A stretch of 64,000 nt of DNA from assembly GCA_038002745.1 (NCBI GenBank), contig JBBODD010000001.1, positions 434,001-498,000 of the forward strand, given 5' to 3'. Shown here one piece after another: positions 60,971 to 64,000 of this stretch (position 1 is its first letter; every line of letters begins with the position of its first letter). Made by a program: the position numbers and the translations under genes. Under the pieces are notes generated by a model, which saw nothing but the letters and a program-made list of their open reading frames with translations, ran no database searches and was not told the DNA's origin. This stretch comes from Bacillus sp. FSL H8-0547 (lineage in GTDB: Bacteria; Bacillota; Bacilli; Bacillales; Bacillaceae).

Positions 60971-63773
60971 TTACCACGAATTCCGTATAAAGCGGAGTTG
61001 GGAGCTCGTGCTCCAGCTGAAGCTGAACCGTTATTGGCTTTTCTCCTTCAAACTCCACCGTATTTCCTTTACCAATGTAAATATAAGGCTCTACCTTTCC
61101 ATCAATCTCTTTATACTTTCGAATAAATAAATGCAAAGAAATTCCTCTGGATGTGTTGTAAATGATATTCTTTCCCCGTTCCGAGCTTTGCGCTGTACTA
61201 TTTGGCGTTTGCCACTGGAACATCCTTTCATTCACAAGTTTATCCTGGTAGTTGATACTTTCTTTAATATCCTCTTCTTTGTGCAGGTCAATAAATAGGA
61301 AATAATCGTTTCCGTTCGTGAGAAGGCCTGAGCCTCGGAATGAACTATGAATTTTTCTGTAATTGGATAAAAGAGCTGCATCGATCATTTGATATTGTTC
61401 ATACAGTTTAAAATGAGGCACTCCATAGTTTTTTTGAGTGAATTCCTTTTCGTATCTGAAAATGCCGAAATAGATAGCGTCCTCCAAATAGGGTTTATAC
61501 GTTTCGTCTGACAGTAAATCATGAAAAGCTTGTGTTTTCCTCAGCACTCCATCCTCGAATGAGCATAGCTGCAGCTTTCCTTTCTTTTGAACAGAGTCGT
61601 AAAAATCCTGTTGCAGGCATTGAAAAGCATGCAATAAACTGTCCTCATCGACACTCTCCACTACTTTAAGCATTTCCTGTTTTGTCTCTGAAAGGGTAAG
61701 GTATTCTCTTTCTAGCAATGAACGCAGGATGACAAACTCATGAACTCTCTTCAGCGGCAGTTTATCTGAAAGCTCCCGAAGCGCACGTTCGAATGATTCG
61801 TTTGAAAGTAGCACCTTAAACTCCTCAACCTTTTCAACCTTCGATAAAAACGTAAGATAGGTTTTTTCTTTTCTAATAAATTTAATCGGATCCGGTGCCC
61901 CGTCAAACAGAAAATAATCTAACAAGAACTTAGGAACCTTCTGATTGTTCATTCTCTTAAATTCGAAGTACTCTTCTTTCAAATACTTCATCGAATAGAA
62001 GTTTTCATTATCAATTTGCTCTAGAATCCGTTCCTGTGAGATGCGGTCCATTTGGATATGCGTACATCCGGGAATATTGGCAAAATCCGTGACAATCGCT
62101 ACCTTTAAACTTTCTTTGTCATAATACCTGCTTCCATTTAGAGCTAAGGCAATTAGGAAGGCTTTGTTATGATTTCCAATGAAATCAAGAACTGTGAGAA
62201 AGCTTTTACTTTCATGCTTACGCAGTCCCCTACCTAGCTGCTGGATGAAAACAATCGGTGAATTTGTCGGCCTTAGCATCAACACACAATTAACAGAAGG
62301 AATGTCTACACCTTCATTAAAAATATCAACAGAGAAAATGACTTCTAGCTCATCTTCGTCGTCTTCCAAACGCTGTATATAACGGGATCTCACATCAACG
62401 GAATCACTTCCAGAGAGTGCCACACTCTTATACCCTCTATTATTGAATTCATTTGCCATGTAATGCGCATGCTCTACACTCGCACAAAAACCTAGACACT
62501 TCCGCTTAGCTGCATCATGTCCGTAAAACAGCATCTGTTCAAGAATAAAGTCTACCCGTTCATTAACCTTGAGCCGCTTTGTTACCTCTTGAAAGTTATC
62601 AATATCCACATCACTTAAATCAACCGATTCAATATCGGTAATTCCGAAGTAATGAAAAGGGATAATCAGCTCATCATCAAGTGCTTCGTGAAGACGGACT
62701 TCTATTGCAACATTATGATCAAATAACTCAAAAACATTGTGGTTGTCACTTCTTTCAGGTGTCGCGGTCATTCCAAGTGTAAACGACGGTTGAAAATAGT
62801 CCATGACGGCTGTATAACTTGGGCTAGTCGCATGATGCGCTTCATCATAAATGATGTAATCAAATGCATCCTGTCTAAATTCCTGATAGCATCTTGATAA
62901 TGTCTGTATCGTTGTAAACACATAATCCGCGTGCTTTTGTTTGATGTTTCCAGTTAAAAGGCCGAACGTCTTAGCTTCATTGACAATTAGCTTTTCAAAG
63001 GTTTCCTTCGCTTTTTTCAAAATCTCTTCTCGGTGCACAATAAAAAGCATCCTGTTGGGCCTGAAATTTTTCACATCAAATGCAGACATAAAGGTTTTTC
63101 CGGTTCCCGTTGCAGCAATCACCAACGCTTTCGTTTCACCATAAGATCTCAATCGCTCAAGGTTCTCCATTGCGCGCTTTTGCATACGGTTTGGAACGAT
63201 GTATTCTGTATGTTCATAAACTAAGCTTTGTTTGTTCGTAAAAGCACTTACTCTTTGTAAAAATTCCTCGTATCTTTTAATAAAGGCTTCATCTGCCTCT
63301 GCGCTTCTTTCCCAGAGAGATTGATATTCGCTGAGGACATCCCTAATGAAATGCGTTTCCTCTTTCGTAATGATTTTTACATTCCATTCAATGTTGCTTT
63401 TCAACGCACTTTGCGTCAGATTTGACGAGCCAATGAACACTTTGTAATGGGTCAAATACTCAAAGATATAAGCTTTCGTATGAAAACCAATCTCTTTATC
63501 TGTCACAAAAACCTTTAAGTCAATATGCTCAAAATCAGAAATTTTTCTAAGTGCCTTCGCTTCTGTAAAATTTAAATAGGTAGAAGTAATAATCTTCCCT
63601 TTAATTCCTCTATTCTCAGCTTCTTTAAACGAATCCAGCAAAAGCTGCAGACCGCTGAAGTTAATAAATGCTACACTAAAATAAAACCGTTCACACTCTA
63701 AAAGCGAGTCTGTGAGCTCTTTCAAAAGATTCCCTTTATCCGAATTCACAATGAGCTTTTCCTCTACAATCAT
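60963..63773 (-). CDS. PLD-SF2 helicase-DUF3427 protein
   Basis: 936 residues from ATG 63773, six bases after AGGAGA; the longer frame adds an unlikely hydrophobic stretch. An N-terminal phospholipase-D-type domain (about 10-150) shows FHTKAYIFEY and IGSSNLTQSALKSNIEWN, one HxK site with Asn/Glu. A superfamily 2 helicase follows: AATGTGKTF (Walker A), IYDEAHHA (DEAH), GMTATPERSD (motif III), VDIFNEGVDIPSV (motif V) and QQLGRGLRKHE (motif VI). The C-terminal 300 residues match DUF3427. This is a DNA-processing ATPase with a possible nuclease. Its divergent neighbour is NrnA-like and its convergent neighbour a MutT-like Nudix. Confidence 0.9.
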   Translation of the reverse strand: MIVEEKLIVNSDKGNLLKELTDSLLECERFYFSVAFINFSGLQLLLDSFKEAENRGIKGKIITSTYLNFTEAKALRKISDFEHIDLKVFVTDKEIGFHTKAYIFEYLTHYKVFIGSSNLTQSALKSNIEWNVKIITKEETHFIRDVLSEYQSLWERSAEADEAFIKRYEEFLQRVSAFTNKQSLVYEHTEYIVPNRMQKRAMENLERLRSYGETKALVIAATGTGKTFMSAFDVKNFRPNRMLFIVHREEILKKAKETFEKLIVNEAKTFGLLTGNIKQKHADYVFTTIQTLSRCYQEFRQDAFDYIIYDEAHHATSPSYTAVMDYFQPSFTLGMTATPERSDNHNVFELFDHNVAIEVRLHEALDDELIIPFHYFGITDIESVDLSDVDIDNFQEVTKRLKVNERVDFILEQMLFYGHDAAKRKCLGFCASVEHAHYMANEFNNRGYKSVALSGSDSVDVRSRYIQRLEDDEDELEVIFSVDIFNEGVDIPSVNCVLMLRPTNSPIVFIQQLGRGLRKHESKSFLTVLDFIGNHNKAFLIALALNGSRYYDKESLKVAIVTDFANIPGCTHIQMDRISQERILEQIDNENFYSMKYLKEEYFEFKRMNNQKVPKFLLDYFLFDGAPDPIKFIRKEKTYLTFLSKVEKVEEFKVLLSNESFERALRELSDKLPLKRVHEFVILRSLLEREYLTLSETKQEMLKVVESVDEDSLLHAFQCLQQDFYDSVQKKGKLQLCSFEDGVLRKTQAFHDLLSDETYKPYLEDAIYFGIFRYEKEFTQKNYGVPHFKLYEQYQMIDAALLSNYRKIHSSFRGSGLLTNGNDYFLFIDLHKEEDIKESINYQDKLVNERMFQWQTPNSTAQSSERGKNIIYNTSRGISLHLFIRKYKEIDGKVEPYIYIGKGNTVEFEGEKPITVQLQLEHELPTPLYTEFVVKV

Positions 63774-63873
63774 CACCATTCTCCTGACATCATTAGTAAG
63801 TAAAATATTACTATATATAGGAAAAAATATGTAGATCTTTTTATAGATAACTTGAGAGAATGAGGTGTAATCT

Positions 63874-64000
63874 ATGGACCAATCAGACATTTTAAAAGCC
63901 ATCACCACTCACCCCAACATCATCATCCACCGCCACATCCATCCTGACTTTGACGCCATCGGTTCACAGATTGCTCTGAAAAAAACGCTGCAGCAGTCGT
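63874..64000 (+). CDS. nrnA: NrnA-like DHH phosphoesterase, 5' part (continues past window)
   Basis: Only the first 42 residues are in the window. ATG 63874 follows GAGGTG. ILKAITTHPN and IIIHRHIHPDFDAIGSQIAL contain the DHH-superfamily motif I (DxD with the Asp-Phe-Asp pair), as in bifunctional nanoRNase/pAp phosphatase NrnA, which degrades short RNAs and 3'-phosphoadenosine 5'-phosphate. It is divergent from the helicase, with 100 bases between the starts. Confidence 0.72.
   Translation, partial: MDQSDILKAITTHPNIIIHRHIHPDFDAIGSQIALKKTLQQS

Noticed and set aside
63774-63908. 45-residue N-terminal extension of the helicase
   Set aside because: It lacks a ribosome site, overlaps the divergent NrnA-like start and precedes the natural beginning of the PLD domain.
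1-64000. Prophage
   Set aside because: A few phage-type small proteins occur, but there is no integrase, terminase, capsid or tail gene in the window.

Overview
The window looks like chromosomal DNA of a low-to-mid-GC Firmicute of the family Bacillaceae (Bacillus or a close genus). The grounds are strong AGGAGG ribosome sites, frequent TTG/GTG starts, U-tailed hairpin terminators, and relatives of Bacillus subtilis genes (the ysfB-ysfC-ysfD glycolate oxidase cluster, yozQ, yunG, nrnA). No rRNA, tRNA or CRISPR array was seen.

Layout. 1-2.9 kb: end of an amino-acid permease, an apparent gvpU, a hairpin repeat, an MFS exporter and a yozQ-like small gene. 2.9-6.1 kb: a secreted cell-wall pullulanase with a visible promoter and two tandem CcpA/LacI-type operators. 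6.3-26.6 kb: one 20.3-kb gene for a 6765-residue protein made of about 74 carboxypeptidase-regulatory-like beta-sandwich domains. 26.7-30.7 kb: diacid regulator YsfB and the FAD and Fe-S subunits of glycolate oxidase. 30.7-32.5 kb: a frameshifted IS1182-type element between inverted hairpin repeats. 32.5-35.4 kb: two tandem CNNM/CBS membrane proteins behind a MerR regulator. 35.6-38 kb: small genes and a secreted HNH nuclease. 38-44.4 kb: a MerR/CPBP protease pair with a textbook 19-bp-spacer promoter, an alpha/beta hydrolase, an AraC-VOC operon, and a GNAT and a membrane protein. 44.4-49 kb: a small AT-rich islet, a HAD phosphatase, a broken HD-domain gene and another GNAT. 49-59.7 kb: housekeeping-type accessory enzymes (DinB-like, epimerase, GNAT, Nudix, HAD, APH-like kinase, DUF1643, MEDS, YciI, DUF3231). 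59.8-63.8 kb: a GIY-YIG nuclease, a MutT-like Nudix and a convergent PLD-helicase-DUF3427 protein, a possible defence or repair group. 63.9 kb to the end: start of an NrnA-like DHH phosphoesterase.

The two most unusual things are these. First, the giant repeat protein has a two-level architecture: after an N-terminal module and nine irregular domains, an eight-domain series (types A to H) is repeated eight times at about 694-residue spacing, with exactly one domain (type E) lost from the fifth series. Second, three intergenic tandem arrays, at 44.5, 52.6 and 57.4 kb, are unrelated in sequence yet all have a 52-bp period and the same geometry (a 9-11-bp dyad stem, a 13-nt loop, a linker of about 19 bp). 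Fifty-two bp is five helical turns, so every copy presents the same DNA face. One array runs into the 3' end of a gene and supplies its stop codon.

Limits: all family names are from reading motifs, with no database search; start codons were picked by ribosome-site spacing; functions given for DUF-type proteins are tentative.
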